64,000 nt of DNA from Candidatus Baldrarchaeota archaeon (GTDB lineage Archaea; Asgardarchaeota; Baldrarchaeia; Baldrarchaeales; DXJG01). The notes below the pieces were generated by a model. That model had not been told where the DNA came from. It was given only the letters and a program-made list of their open reading frames with translations, and did not search any database. Location of the stretch: NCBI GenBank assembly GCA_019056805.1, contig DXJG01000002.1:544515-608514 (forward strand). The letters run 5' to 3'. Positions 35,940 to 44,881 of the stretch are shown piece after piece. Position 1 is the stretch's first letter; the number at the start of each line of letters is the position of its first letter. The translations under genes and the position numbers were made by a program.

Positions 35940-37106
35940 TTATGATATTGTTGTTTCCCTAAATAGGTAGAGAAACAGTAAGAACCCTGCTGATATAAGC
36001 GTAATGTCAAGAAATATTACCCCACTAAAACCATAAAGTACAAAAACAGGATAGGGAGCTACAGGACCTAAAGCATATCCAATAAAGCGGAAAGATCCGT
36101 AAATAGAAGATATCGTACCTCTAAGTTTTGGATCTATTTCAACAGCCAACGTATTGAGAGGAGTAAAACTAAATGTTATAATAAAACCCATAGTAAACAA
36201 TAGTAGAGGAAGATATCTAAACCAATCAATAAGCAGATAGAGTGAAATTATAAAATCTAAACTCAAAAAACCTATTAAAACTACTTTTCTACGACCTACA
36301 AAATCGGTTAAAAACCCAGAGATAAGACTAGCAACAACCCCTCCCAGACCAGCAGCAAACAAATAAAATCCCCATAAATTAGATGGAAGGTTATAAGGTG
36401 AATATAAAACAATGTTGGACAAAAAAGTATAGATGCTAAGTCTAGTAAAGAACAATGCTAATCCCATAAACCCTATTAAAATAACAGAAAAATTAAATAT
36501 GCCATATTTTAAAGTTGTAAATATTTCTTTTCCACCGGAACGTTCAAAATCTACTTCAGGTAGGAAAAAATAAACTAAAGATAACAATATTAGGCCGAAT
36601 AAAAGCATCACCAAGAATACATATCTCCAATAGATTAACCCTATAAACCCCCCTACTAAAGGACCTAACGTCGCACCTAAAGTGGTTGATAAAGCTCCAA
36701 ACCCCATAATTTTTCCTCTTACATCTGCTTCAAAAACATCTCCTACCAATGCCATGGAGATAGGGGTTATAAACGCTGAACCCATGCCCTGTAACATTCT
36801 AGATAATAGGAAAACTGTGATAGAAGGAGAAAAATAGGATGATAAAGCCCCGAGTGAATATATTATTGCACCAAGTAAAAGCATTTTTCTCCTACCATAA
36901 AACATGTCACTTATCATGCCAGAGAATAATTGCAAAATACAAAAAGGTATCATATATAACGTTATAGTTAAACCAAGATAAAATTGATTTACATTAAAAT
37001 CAGTACCAATATGTCGAAAAAGAGGTAGAATCATATTCCCTCCAAAAGGCCCACTAAAAGCTGCAATAACAAGAACAATTATTACTATTAATCTTCTTTG
37101 CATCAT
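35940..37106 (-). CDS. Major facilitator superfamily transporter
   Basis: 388 residues with twelve predicted helices. The loop 2-3 motif of MFS drug transporters is present ('GMISDMFYGRRKMLLLG'), as is motif C-like 'GATLGPLVGG'. It is probably a drug or metabolite exporter of the DHA1 type; the substrate is unknown. It is transcribed upstream of the 179-residue membrane protein. Deoxyhypusine synthase is next upstream on the same strand, 25 bases away. Confidence 0.85.
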   Translation of the reverse strand: MMQRRLIVIIVLVIAAFSGPFGGNMILPLFRHIGTDFNVNQFYLGLTITLYMIPFCILQLFSGMISDMFYGRRKMLLLGAIIYSLGALSSYFSPSITVFLLSRMLQGMGSAFITPISMALVGDVFEADVRGKIMGFGALSTTLGATLGPLVGGFIGLIYWRYVFLVMLLFGLILLSLVYFFLPEVDFERSGGKEIFTTLKYGIFNFSVILIGFMGLALFFTRLSIYTFLSNIVLYSPYNLPSNLWGFYLFAAGLGGVVASLISGFLTDFVGRRKVVLIGFLSLDFIISLYLLIDWFRYLPLLLFTMGFIITFSFTPLNTLAVEIDPKLRGTISSIYGSFRFIGYALGPVAPYPVFVLYGFSGVIFLDITLISAGFLLFLYLFRETTIS

Positions 37107-37131
37107 TATAATCCCTTAACACCGACAATTG

Positions 37132-38061
37132 TTATAAAATTTCTTCATAAACTGCTGCTATAAGTAGAGGAAATATTATTGTTGCATCTCCCTGGATGGT
37201 TGATATTACTCCTTCTTCTTGAACTTTACCCCATGATATTGCTTCGGTGAGTCTTGCACCTGAGAGACTACCATCGTAAGGTTGTGCGGTTGTTATTTGC
37301 ACGGCATAATCTAAACCGCCTCTCAAAAGATTTGAAGCAATGGTGTAATGTTTTGAAATTCCACCACCAAGAATAATTGCTCCAGTTCTCTCCGAATCAT
37401 AAACAATATCTGCAAGCTCCTTCATATCCTTAGTTGCATCAACGACAAGCTCATGTTCCTGATTAAACATAAATACTTGTAGGCCTAAGGCTGAATCTTG
37501 AAATCCAGGTGAAAAAATTGGCACATTATTCTTAGCTGCTTGGTAAACAAAAGAATTTTCATCCGGTTTCATTCTTTTACCTATTTCATAAATTAATTCC
37601 CTAATAGAAATAATTTTCTTCTCCTCATATATTTCTGAGAGCATTTTTTGTAGAATTTTTTCTAAAAGCTCATAATTCTCATTAGGAACATAAATATTGC
37701 CTAATCTGTTTATATTTTCTCTATGAAGCTTTACATCATTTGCTTCAAAATTCCCAACATAATATTTTCCACCGTAGGCCTTTATAACATCATGATCAAT
37801 GCTTCCACCAGTAGTAACAATCACATTCACAAGATTACGCTTAACTAAATCGGCAAAAATAGATCTCAAACCAGTTGCGACAAGATTAGCTGTAAAAGAC
37901 AAAAAAACTGTGCAATTCTCATCCAAAAACATCTTTCTAACAATATCTACTCCTCTAGCCAGATTTAGAGCCATAAATCCTCCACATTTCTTCAATTCCT
38001 CTATAAACTGTTTCATAGTCATTCTTTCCCTCAAACACATATTTTCAACGCACATTTTCAT
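37132..38061 (-). CDS. dys: Deoxyhypusine synthase
   Basis: 309 residues. Matches the family from 'MKQFIEELKKCGGFMALNLARGVDIV' through the NAD-binding segment 'LVNVIVTTGGSIDHDVIK' to the catalytic Lys in 'ILGGGISKHY' and the 'QPYDGSLSGARLTEAISWGK' motif. It transfers the aminobutyl group of spermidine to a lysine of aIF5A, the first step of hypusine formation. Two starts are possible: ATG 38061 (GGTGG upstream) and ATG 38022 behind GAGGG. The reading is intact over the whole domain. It lies at the head of a minus-strand run with the MFS gene. Confidence 0.93.
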   Translation of the reverse strand: MKMCVENMCLRERMTMKQFIEELKKCGGFMALNLARGVDIVRKMFLDENCTVFLSFTANLVATGLRSIFADLVKRNLVNVIVTTGGSIDHDVIKAYGGKYYVGNFEANDVKLHRENINRLGNIYVPNENYELLEKILQKMLSEIYEEKKIISIRELIYEIGKRMKPDENSFVYQAAKNNVPIFSPGFQDSALGLQVFMFNQEHELVVDATKDMKELADIVYDSERTGAIILGGGISKHYTIASNLLRGGLDYAVQITTAQPYDGSLSGARLTEAISWGKVQEEGVISTIQGDATIIFPLLIAAVYEEIL

Positions 38062-38536
38062 CAGACAACACCACCTAAATCCCGTCTAAAACGATTCATC
38101 ACCTTACCTTATCACAATTTAATGAAATAAATATTCTCTTCTTCCCTGAAATGTACGTATTTTAAAGCTCTTAAAAACGTGAAAATCAATTCACTGACAA
38201 CACTTTATATCTGCAAGTCAAAAGGGGTAGGAATACTTCTCATGCTTCCAACGAGAAAATGCCCGACGCAAATTAGGTGAGGCACTTTGTGTAGCTATAC
38301 CAGAATATAAGGTTTCTGTCATAACTTATGTTATTTTATAATTTTAAGTGGAAATGGAGTAGTTTGTTAAATCTAAGGATCATGTATAGGGGGTATGAAA
38401 GATGACGACGTATTACAAAAAATTACAAAAAATATATAGACATTAGACTATACTCAGCGAGTGTTATAAGGTACACTACTACATAAAAGGGTTACTACCA
38501 TCAAATCAGATATGTTAATGAAGGTGGGTACAATAA
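38062..38536. other. Intergenic region without a supported gene
   Basis: 475 bases between divergent genes. A 36-codon open stretch (near 38233-38342, 'ENARRKLGEALCVAIPEY') has no start codon and may be a fragment. I see no repeat or RNA gene. Promoters for both flanking genes should lie here. Confidence 0.4.
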
Positions 38537-39375
38537 ATGATTAACAACGGTGCAATTCCTCCAGAAATTTGTCGTTTCTTTTCTATTGGAAAAAGTAACT
38601 CGTTACTGGTAAAAGGGCCTCCGGGGACTGGTAAAACCATTTTTTCTTTGCAATGCGTTAAAGATCTTCAAGATAGAGTCGCAGGAGTATATTTTTCAAC
38701 TCGAGTGGACGCCAGGTCTCTTTATGAGCATTTCCCTTGGATAAAGGAGCAAATCCCGATAGAAAATGTGGTAGATGCAACTAAAAACATCATACCGAAG
38801 AAGGTAGATTTCACGTATGTCATTGATTATTCTTCATTACCTGATTTTCTTAAGGGACTTTATTCCATTACGCATAGAGTTTCGCAGCAACAAACACCTT
38901 TAATCGTTGTGGACAGTATTGATGCACTTGCTGCAAATGTTAAAATGCCTGTTGAGGAAGTATGTTCAATGCTCGTAAATTTTGCTGAAAATATGCAGTC
39001 ACAGATAATATTTGTAACTGAAAGGCATGGTACATCTATGATTGATTATATGGTTGATGGTGTAATTAGACTTGAGAGAAAATTCATTAAAAACAGACTT
39101 GTGAGAAAGATGACAATAGAGAAACTAAGAGGTGTGGAAATAGGTAACCCCGTATACTACTTTACATTACAAAATGGAAAATTTCAGTACTTCAAAAACT
39201 TCCAACATATCATTGGTTAGATGCATCTTACAAATTAGAATATCATCCACCAATAAAAGATGGCAAAGACACCAGTTTTTTCATCAAAAGATTCGCTGGA
39301 AATGATCCTTTAATAAAGAAACCTGCGGGATGTTGTTCTATAAATGCTACACCTTTAAATGCGGACTTTTTTTGA
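38537..39375 (+). CDS. KaiC/RAD55-like ATPase (GvpD-like), 3' part in a shifted frame
   Basis: The first frame (to 39220) gives a RecA-type ATPase with Walker A GPPGTGKT at about residue 28 and Walker B LIVVDSIDAL. The stop comes shortly after 'YFTLQNGKFQYFKN'. One added A in the AAAAA run at 39194-39198 continues the protein for 58 codons ('YHWLDASYKLEYHPPIKDGK' and 'FFIKRFAGNDPLIKK') to a TGA at 39375, giving about 280 residues. So this is a full KaiC-like protein with a sequencing error or a young frameshift. These ATPases act as regulatory or signalling switches in archaea, role unknown here. Confidence 0.7.
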
Positions 39376-39738
39376 ATGTCACACTCATCTGACAACTAAG
39401 CTACCTCAATTTCCACCAATAAACACAAAATTATGGGAAAGAAAGAAGTATATAACAGTGTGTAATTGTATGTGATACAACAAATTACACTAGTAGCCAA
39501 AACGAGCACAGAAAAACGAGCATCGAACATGAATGTTTGTTGATTGTTATTTAAGGTGTTTACAGACCTAATTTAAAAGCAATGATAGTAACTGTTATAT
39601 TCATTAGGCTGAAAACAACAAAATTTTTACGTCTTAGAATACTTATCAGCTTGTGCTCTTCATTTTATAGGAAAACTTTTTACTTAAAATATGTTTATGA
39701 GCCTCATATAGATTCATTTGTCTCAAGAGGTGTATGAA
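39376..39738. other. Intergenic region with a hairpin-forming stretch
   Basis: 363 bases before hypB. A TATA-like AGTATATAAC at 39448-39457 is followed by GTGTAATT (39460-39467) and AATTACAC (39483-39490), an 8-bp inverted repeat around a nested GTAT/ATAC. This could be a small RNA or an operator. I see no protein gene. Confidence 0.35.
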
Positions 39739-40419
39739 ATGGGTGAAGATATGGATGTTATTAAGGTTGAGGAAGGAGAGATGCTTGAAATAGAAATTGA
39801 AGAAGATTTACTTAAAGCTAATGAGCAACTTGCAAATGCTAATAGAAAAATATTTGATAAGCATAATGTAAAAGTTATAGACGTAATGGGATCAATAGGA
39901 TCTGGAAAAACATCGATACTTGAGAAACTTGTAGAAAAACTTAGAGAAAAATATAAAATCGCTGTTATCGCTGGAGATGTGACCACTACTATTGATGCAG
40001 ATCGAATCAAGAGACACGGTGTCCGAACAATTCAAATAAATACAGGAAATGAATGCCATCTTGATGCATTAATGATTAGAAGAGCGATAAAAAGATTAAA
40101 TCTCGACGAGTTAGACTTAATTTTTATTGAGAATGTTGGGAATCTTATTTGTCCAGCAGATTTTCCACTAGGCTCACATAAAAGAATAGTTGTGGTAAGT
40201 GTTACAGAAGGTCCCTATATGATTCGAAAACATCCAATGATAATTAAAGGCGCAGATATAGTGGTAATTAATAAAATAGATTTAGCAGATGCCATGGAAG
40301 TCGATATAAACCAATTGATTAGAGACGCAAAAGAAATAAATCCTAAAGCAGAAGTTGTTTGTACAAATGCTAAAAGCGGCGAGGGAATAGATAATTTAAT
40401 TAAAACCCTAAACCTATAA
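39739..40419 (+). CDS. hypB: Hydrogenase/urease nickel-incorporation GTPase HypB
   Basis: 226 residues from the ATG at 39739, which has GAGGTG six bases upstream. The G1 loop is GSIGSGKTS, followed by 'AVIAGDVTTTIDADRI' and 'NTGNECHLDA' with Cys and His that bind Ni or Zn between the two subunits; G4 is NKIDLAD. HypB hydrolyses GTP while inserting nickel into NiFe hydrogenase. The His-rich N-terminal tail of some bacterial HypB is absent. HypA and hydrogenase genes are not in the window. A small Zn-ribbon gene follows 56 bases later. Confidence 0.93.
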   Translation: MGEDMDVIKVEEGEMLEIEIEEDLLKANEQLANANRKIFDKHNVKVIDVMGSIGSGKTSILEKLVEKLREKYKIAVIAGDVTTTIDADRIKRHGVRTIQINTGNECHLDALMIRRAIKRLNLDELDLIFIENVGNLICPADFPLGSHKRIVVVSVTEGPYMIRKHPMIIKGADIVVINKIDLADAMEVDINQLIRDAKEINPKAEVVCTNAKSGEGIDNLIKTLNL

Positions 40420-40475
40420 CCATATCAACTCATACGAACTTGTTAAGATATTAAAATATTATTAAGGTGATAATA

Positions 40476-40703
40476 TTGAGTGAGAAATGTATGTTTCCCC
40501 CTTGCCCAAAATGCGACAAAGGATATTTAGTTCCTTTGAGCGCAGCCAGCGACAAAGGAATACCAATAGTTTTTTCTAGCTGGGTTTGTACAAATCCTGA
40601 ATGTTCATTTACAATACATCAACATGACGTTGAAAGCAAAATATACTGGAAAGACGGCGAAAAAATGAATGCGAAAAAAGCAAAGAAAGCAGGAATAATA
40701 TAA
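40476..40703 (+). CDS. Small zinc-ribbon-like protein
   Basis: 75 residues from the TTG at 40476, which has AAGGTGAT at the right distance. Four cysteines in two pairs (CPKC and CTNPEC) with a 'SWVCTNPECSFTIH' context suggest a zinc ribbon. It has no catalytic motif and is probably a nucleic-acid or protein adaptor. It follows hypB at 56 bases on the same strand, so it may be co-transcribed with it. Confidence 0.6.
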   Translation: MSEKCMFPPCPKCDKGYLVPLSAASDKGIPIVFSSWVCTNPECSFTIHQHDVESKIYWKDGEKMNAKKAKKAGII

Positions 40704-40777
40704 CCCGTAGCGAATAAAATTTAACACTATTCTTCTTTTTATATTATAAACATGTAGAGAATTGTTGGTGTAATGGT

Positions 40778-41779
40778 ATGGTTAAACCTAAAGTTTTTGT
40801 TACCAGAGAAATCCCTGACAAAGGTCTTAACATGATATTAGAGAGGTTTGATGCAAAAGTTTGGAGAGAATACACTCCACCACCAAAAGAAGTGATAATT
40901 GAAGAAGTTAAGAGCGTTGACGCTCTTGTTACGCTTTTAACAGATAAAATTGATAAAGAAGTTTTAGATGCTGCTAAAAACCTCAAAATAATAGCTCAAT
41001 ATGCGGTGGGATACGATAATATTGACGTTGAGGAATGTACAAGGCGGGGAATTTACGTTACAAATACACCTGAGGTTCTCACAGAATCTACTGCAGACTT
41101 TACATGGACACTAATTTTAGCGGTCGCAAGACGAGTAGTTGAAGCAGATAAATTTGTTAGAAGTGGAGAGTGGGAGAAAAGTAAAACTGGATGGCATCCA
41201 AAAATGCTTTTAGGAACAGATGTACATGGAAAAACTCTCGGCATCATAGGACTTGGAAGAATAGGTACAGCAGTTGCAAGAAGAGCTAAAGGATTTAACA
41301 TGAAAGTCATATATTATAGTAGAAAAAGGAAAGAAGAACTTGAAAAAGAATTAGGCCTAGAATTTGTAGACTTTGAAACTCTACTTAAAGAAGCGGATTT
41401 TGTATCGATTCATGTACCCTTAACAAAAGAAACTTTCCATTTAATTGGTGAAAGAGAATTAAAACTAATGAAAAATACAGCTTTCCTCATCAATACCAGT
41501 AGGGGTAAAGTGGTTGATGAAAAAGCCCTTTACAAAGCTTTAAAGAAAAAGTGGATTGCAGGCGCTGCACTAGACGTTTTTGAAGAAGAACCAACACCTG
41601 CAGATAACCCATTGTTAAAGCTGGAAAATGTAGTTGTAGCTCCTCATATAGCGAGTGCTAGTCACGAAACTAGGTCAAAAATGGCTGAAATGGTAGCAAA
41701 AAATCTCATAGCCTTTTTTGAAGGAAAGATACCTCCAAATCTCGTTAACACAGATGTATTAAACAAATCTAAGTCTTGA
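40778..41779 (+). CDS. gyaR: Glyoxylate / 2-hydroxyacid reductase
   Basis: 333 residues, close to the archaeal glyoxylate reductase pattern ('MVKPKVFVTREIPDKGLNMI', 'YAVGYDNIDVEECTRRGIYV', 'NTPEVLTESTADF'). The Rossmann loop is GIIGLGRIGTAV. The active-site triad is present: Arg in 'INTSRGKVVD', Glu in 'DVFEEEPTPADNP' and His in 'VVAPHIASASHE'. The enzyme reduces glyoxylate to glycolate or hydroxypyruvate to glycerate with NAD(P)H. It precedes the serine dehydratase genes, with which it could share serine/hydroxypyruvate metabolism, but a promoter-like region lies between. Confidence 0.93.
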   Translation: MVKPKVFVTREIPDKGLNMILERFDAKVWREYTPPPKEVIIEEVKSVDALVTLLTDKIDKEVLDAAKNLKIIAQYAVGYDNIDVEECTRRGIYVTNTPEVLTESTADFTWTLILAVARRVVEADKFVRSGEWEKSKTGWHPKMLLGTDVHGKTLGIIGLGRIGTAVARRAKGFNMKVIYYSRKRKEELEKELGLEFVDFETLLKEADFVSIHVPLTKETFHLIGERELKLMKNTAFLINTSRGKVVDEKALYKALKKKWIAGAALDVFEEEPTPADNPLLKLENVVVAPHIASASHETRSKMAEMVAKNLIAFFEGKIPPNLVNTDVLNKSKS

Positions 41780-41828
41780 AGTCCACCCTTTATTTTCATC
41801 GTCGCTAAATCTCAGAATGTGAACTACT

Positions 41829-41844
41829 CACCTACTTGTAGGTG
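41829..41844. promoter_or_regulatory. Short hairpin after gyaR
   Basis: CACCTA-CTTG-TAGGTG, a perfect 6-bp stem 50 bases after the gyaR stop. It may be part of a terminator or a regulatory site for the serine dehydratase genes; there is no T run behind it. Confidence 0.3.
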
Positions 41845-41853
41845 TGTCGTCTG

Positions 41854-41881
41854 CCGCAAATTCTTATAAATATTTTTGCGG
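41854..41881. promoter_or_regulatory. Inverted repeat enclosing the TATA-like box of the serine dehydratase operon
   Basis: CCGCAAA (41854-41860) and TTTGCGG (41875-41881) flank a TATA-like CTTATAAATAT. A protein bound there would mask the TATA box. The box lies 40-50 bases before the TTG start at 41912, in place for the operon promoter. Confidence 0.45.
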
Positions 41882-41911
41882 TCTAAATGTAATTGTGATT
41901 GGTGATGTAGT

Positions 41912-42586
41912 TTGAAGAAAGTTGAAAGCATTTTTGAGATTATCGGGCCTATTATGGTTGGTCCTAGTTCTAGTCATACCGCTGGTGCCGTACGTATAGG
42001 CAAAATTGCACGTGAAATACTTGGTACGAAACCTGTAAAAGCAATAATACTTTTTCATGGTAGTTTTGCTGAAACTTTTCGCGGTCATGGTTCGGATAAG
42101 GCTGTTGTAGGCGGTATACTTGGTTTTTCAACAGATGATTTAAGAATAAGAAAAGCTTTGGAAGTAGCCGAAAGAGAAGGATTAAAGATAGAATTCAAAA
42201 CCGTGGATCTAGGTGAAGAATATCATCCAAACACGATTAAAATAATTTTGGAAGATGCAAGTGGTTTAAAAATACAGGTTATTGGAAGCAGTATTGGAGG
42301 GGGAAACATTATAATTACCGAGATTAATGGGTTTGAAACAGATTTAAGTGGAGATTATTATGCCTTGATTGCTATTCACGACGATAAGCCTGGAATGGTG
42401 GCAAAAATAACAACTATTCTCGCCAAACATAGGATTAATATTGCTAAAATGAGGGTGAGCAGGATAAAGAGGGGAGCTTTAGCGTTTTCAAGTATAGAAG
42501 TTGACCATGAAATTTCAAAAGAAGTTGTCGGTGAGATAGAGAAAATTAAAGAGGTAAGATTGGTTAGAGCTTTAAAACCGATATAA
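41912..42586 (+). CDS. sdaAB: L-serine ammonia-lyase, beta subunit
   Basis: 224 residues from a TTG with GGTGATG upstream. The core is the serine dehydratase beta domain ('MVGPSSSHTAGAVRIG' and 'FHGSFAETFRGHGSDKAVVGG'), followed by a C-terminal ACT domain ('YYALIAIHDDKPGMVAKI') that probably binds L-serine. Together with the alpha subunit it makes pyruvate and ammonia from L-serine with a [4Fe-4S] cluster. It is followed by the alpha gene 13 bases later. Confidence 0.9.
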   Translation: MKKVESIFEIIGPIMVGPSSSHTAGAVRIGKIAREILGTKPVKAIILFHGSFAETFRGHGSDKAVVGGILGFSTDDLRIRKALEVAEREGLKIEFKTVDLGEEYHPNTIKIILEDASGLKIQVIGSSIGGGNIIITEINGFETDLSGDYYALIAIHDDKPGMVAKITTILAKHRINIAKMRVSRIKRGALAFSSIEVDHEISKEVVGEIEKIKEVRLVRALKPI

Positions 42587-42599
42587 GGAGGATTATTCC

Positions 42600-43475
42600 A
42601 TGGTTGATTTTGAAACTTTAAGTGATTTAGTAAAATTAGCCAGGGAAAGAGATTGTAAGATTGGGGAAATAGTTTGGGAATATGAAGCAGAAGTTGAAGG
42701 TATAAGTAAAGAAGAAGTTTGGAATAAAATGGTTAAACATTGGAATGTTATGAAAGACTCTATAGAAGATGGATTAAAAGAAAGTTTTGAATTGCCGTGT
42801 AAAATAACAGAAAGATTTGCTGGAAAATTTCTTAATGCGAAAAGAGTTTTTCTTGATGATTTTATGAGTAAAGTTGTGGCAAGGGCCCTAGCTGTAAGTG
42901 AATATAATTCAGCAATGGGTCTCGTATGTGCCGCCCCAACAGCAGGAGCTTCAGGAGTACTGCCAGCAACACTATGTTCAGCTGCAGAAAAACTTAATGC
43001 AAAAGAAAAGGATATTGTTTTAGCTCTTTTCACAGCTTCTGGTATAGGTTTAGTAATAGCTAACAAAGCTTCTATCGCTGGATCTGAAGCTGGATGTCAA
43101 GCTGAAGTTGGAGCTGCAGCTGCCATGGCTGCTGGTGCACTTGTAGAATTAGCAAATAGCACACCAGAGCAAGTGGATCATGCCGTAGCAATAGCTCTAA
43201 AATCTATTATGGGTTTAATATGTGATCCAGTTGCTGGTTTGGTGATTTCTCCTTGTATTAAAAGGAACGCCTTTGGGGCAGTTCTAGCGTTTTTAGCAGC
43301 TGAAATGGCCCTTGCTGGAGTTAAAAGTTTAATCCCTGCAGATGAGGTTATTGAAGCAATGGGTGAAGTAGGTCGTTTAATGCATCCAGATCTCAAAGAA
43401 ACCTCTCGTGGAGGTATTGCAACCACACCTACGGGCGAAAAAATTAGAGAAAAAATCTTTAAGGGCGACTTTTAA
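42600..43475 (+). CDS. sdaAA: L-serine ammonia-lyase, alpha subunit (iron-sulfur)
   Basis: 291 residues. The alpha domain is clear: 'NSAMGLVCAAPTAGASGVLPA', 'GSEAGCQAEVGAAAAMAA' and 'GLICDPVAGLVISPCIKRN', which hold the cluster cysteines. The ATG has AAGGAGGA upstream at 42586-42593. The two-subunit form is the bacterial/anaerobic type. It is the second gene of the sdaAB-sdaAA unit. An inverted repeat of 10 bp starts 27 bases after its stop. Confidence 0.93.
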   Translation: MVDFETLSDLVKLARERDCKIGEIVWEYEAEVEGISKEEVWNKMVKHWNVMKDSIEDGLKESFELPCKITERFAGKFLNAKRVFLDDFMSKVVARALAVSEYNSAMGLVCAAPTAGASGVLPATLCSAAEKLNAKEKDIVLALFTASGIGLVIANKASIAGSEAGCQAEVGAAAAMAAGALVELANSTPEQVDHAVAIALKSIMGLICDPVAGLVISPCIKRNAFGAVLAFLAAEMALAGVKSLIPADEVIEAMGEVGRLMHPDLKETSRGGIATTPTGEKIREKIFKGDF

Positions 43476-43501
43476 AATTAAATCGAATTATATAACATTA
43501 G

Positions 43502-43532
43502 CAAAATTTGTTATCATTCATTACAAATTTTG
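43502..43532. promoter_or_regulatory. Ten-bp inverted repeat after the serine dehydratase genes
   Basis: CAAAATTTGT and ACAAATTTTG, perfect 10-bp arms around 11 bases. It is followed by GTGAATAC rather than a T run, so it may be an operator for the downstream GTPase rather than a terminator. Confidence 0.35.
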
Positions 43533-43616
43533 TGAATACATTAAAATATTCATGGAACTATAATATTTTACAATAGTGAGGAGGGCGTTGCTTGCTTAAA
43601 AGAGGGGGTAAGGGTA

Positions 43617-44360
43617 ATGCAAAGAAGTTTTTTGTTTAAAATAGTGTTGATTGGTGACGGCGCAGTTGGAAAAACCTCTCTAAGAAAACGGTGGATGGGA
43701 GAGGGTTTCGAAGTAAATTATATGTTCACTATCGGTTGTGATTTTGCAATAAAAGAATTACAATTTAACGATAATATAAGGGTAAAACTGCAAATATGGG
43801 ATCTTGGGGGGCAACCTCACTTTAAAGAAGTTAGAAAGGCCTTTTATGTTGGAGCTTCCGGGGGAATAGTGCTTTACGATATTACGAACAGAGAAAGTTT
43901 CGAAAATGTTAGAATGTGGGTTGCAGAACTCATAAAACATGCTAAAAAGAAAGTACCAATAGTAGTTGTTGGAAATAAAATAGATCTCAGAGGAAACAAA
44001 GCGAATTACATATCTACGTTGGAGGGACTGGAACTTAAACGTCGACTTGTTGAAGAATTTGGAATTAAAGCCTTATTCTCAGAGACCAGTGCAAAGACAG
44101 GTGAAAACGTAGATAAGGTTTTTAGAGGTATGACAGCACTTCTTTTGCAAGAGCTTGGTGCAATTAAACCCGTAGTACCAGAACCTACGATTGACGAAAG
44201 ATATGCAAGGCTTCTATCTGAAATTTGTAAGTTACTTGGATTAGAAGAGGAGACATGGAAAGAGTCTCCCGAATATGTATTACAAGTTTTAAAACATACC
44301 CTAAAAGGAAAAGTACATGTAGAAGGTGCTCATGGAGAAAATTTTGAATTTACAGTATAA
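43617..44360 (+). CDS. Ras/Rab-like small GTPase with C-terminal extension
   Basis: 247 residues. G1 is GDGAVGKTS (residues 13-21), G3 is WDLGGQ, G4 is GNKIDL and G5 is ETSAKTG. The G domain ends near residue 180 and a ~65-residue extension follows that is not recognised. 'WDLGGQ' is closer to Arf-like than to Rab 'WDTAGQ', and the switch II Gln is kept. There is no lipid-attachment Cys at the end. Archaea of the TACK and Asgard groups carry such proteins, often near roadblock or longin-type regulators. It lies alone between the serine dehydratase genes and a small wHTH gene. Confidence 0.85.
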   Translation: MQRSFLFKIVLIGDGAVGKTSLRKRWMGEGFEVNYMFTIGCDFAIKELQFNDNIRVKLQIWDLGGQPHFKEVRKAFYVGASGGIVLYDITNRESFENVRMWVAELIKHAKKKVPIVVVGNKIDLRGNKANYISTLEGLELKRRLVEEFGIKALFSETSAKTGENVDKVFRGMTALLLQELGAIKPVVPEPTIDERYARLLSEICKLLGLEEETWKESPEYVLQVLKHTLKGKVHVEGAHGENFEFTV

Positions 44361-44487
44361 ATACAACATAACGGGACATTTTAAGTTGAAAAAGATTGGT
44401 TAAGGTTTTTTATCCAACATGTTTTATATATGAAAATAGTGTAAATTATTTGCTGTAAGTAGAGGTGAATATCTTTGGAAGGTGGAT

Positions 44488-44880
44488 ATGTTTGGCTATA
44501 AAAGCCAGCGAAACAATTCGATAATGTCTGACCCTCTAATTTTAAAGTCTTTTGGTTCTAGTTTTGTTGAAATTTCGCCTTTTCTCGATGAAGTTCTTAA
44601 AACTTTGATAAAAATTTGTAAACATAGATTAACAGCAAAACAGAAGAAAATTCTCATCTATTTATACGAAACGAAGTACGGGGACTGTACATTTTCTAAA
44701 TTAGCTTTAAAATTGTCAAAAAAACTCAGAATGCCATTAAGTACAGTGAAACACGTACTAAGAACACTAAGAGAATGTGGACTAATTTTAGCGGGAGATC
44801 AATACAATAAGGGCAGTTTAGCAAGACTTTCAAAAGTAGGTGAAATTGTAGCAGAAGAACTAATTTATGGAGTGATATAA
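44488..44880 (+). CDS. Small winged-helix transcriptional regulator
   Basis: 131 residues from the ATG at 44488, which has GGAAGGTGG upstream; the GTG at 44482 is also in frame. A wHTH sits in the middle ([23 protein letters not shown]), with an 80-residue N-terminal region that includes a possible dimerisation helix. Its stop and the TrpB2 ATG are one base apart, so it probably controls or accompanies tryptophan synthesis. The effector is not visible. Confidence 0.7.
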   Translation: MFGYKSQRNNSIMSDPLILKSFGSSFVEISPFLDEVLKTLIKICKHRLTAKQKKILIYLYETKYGDCTFSKLALKLSKKLRMPLSTVKHVLRTLRECGLILAGDQYNKGSLARLSKVGEIVAEELIYGVI

Positions 44881-44881
44881 A

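Noticed and set aside
38233..38342. 36-codon open stretch 'ENARRKLGEALCVAIPEY'
   Set aside because: No start codon, a stop just before it, and no recognisable family; too short to call.
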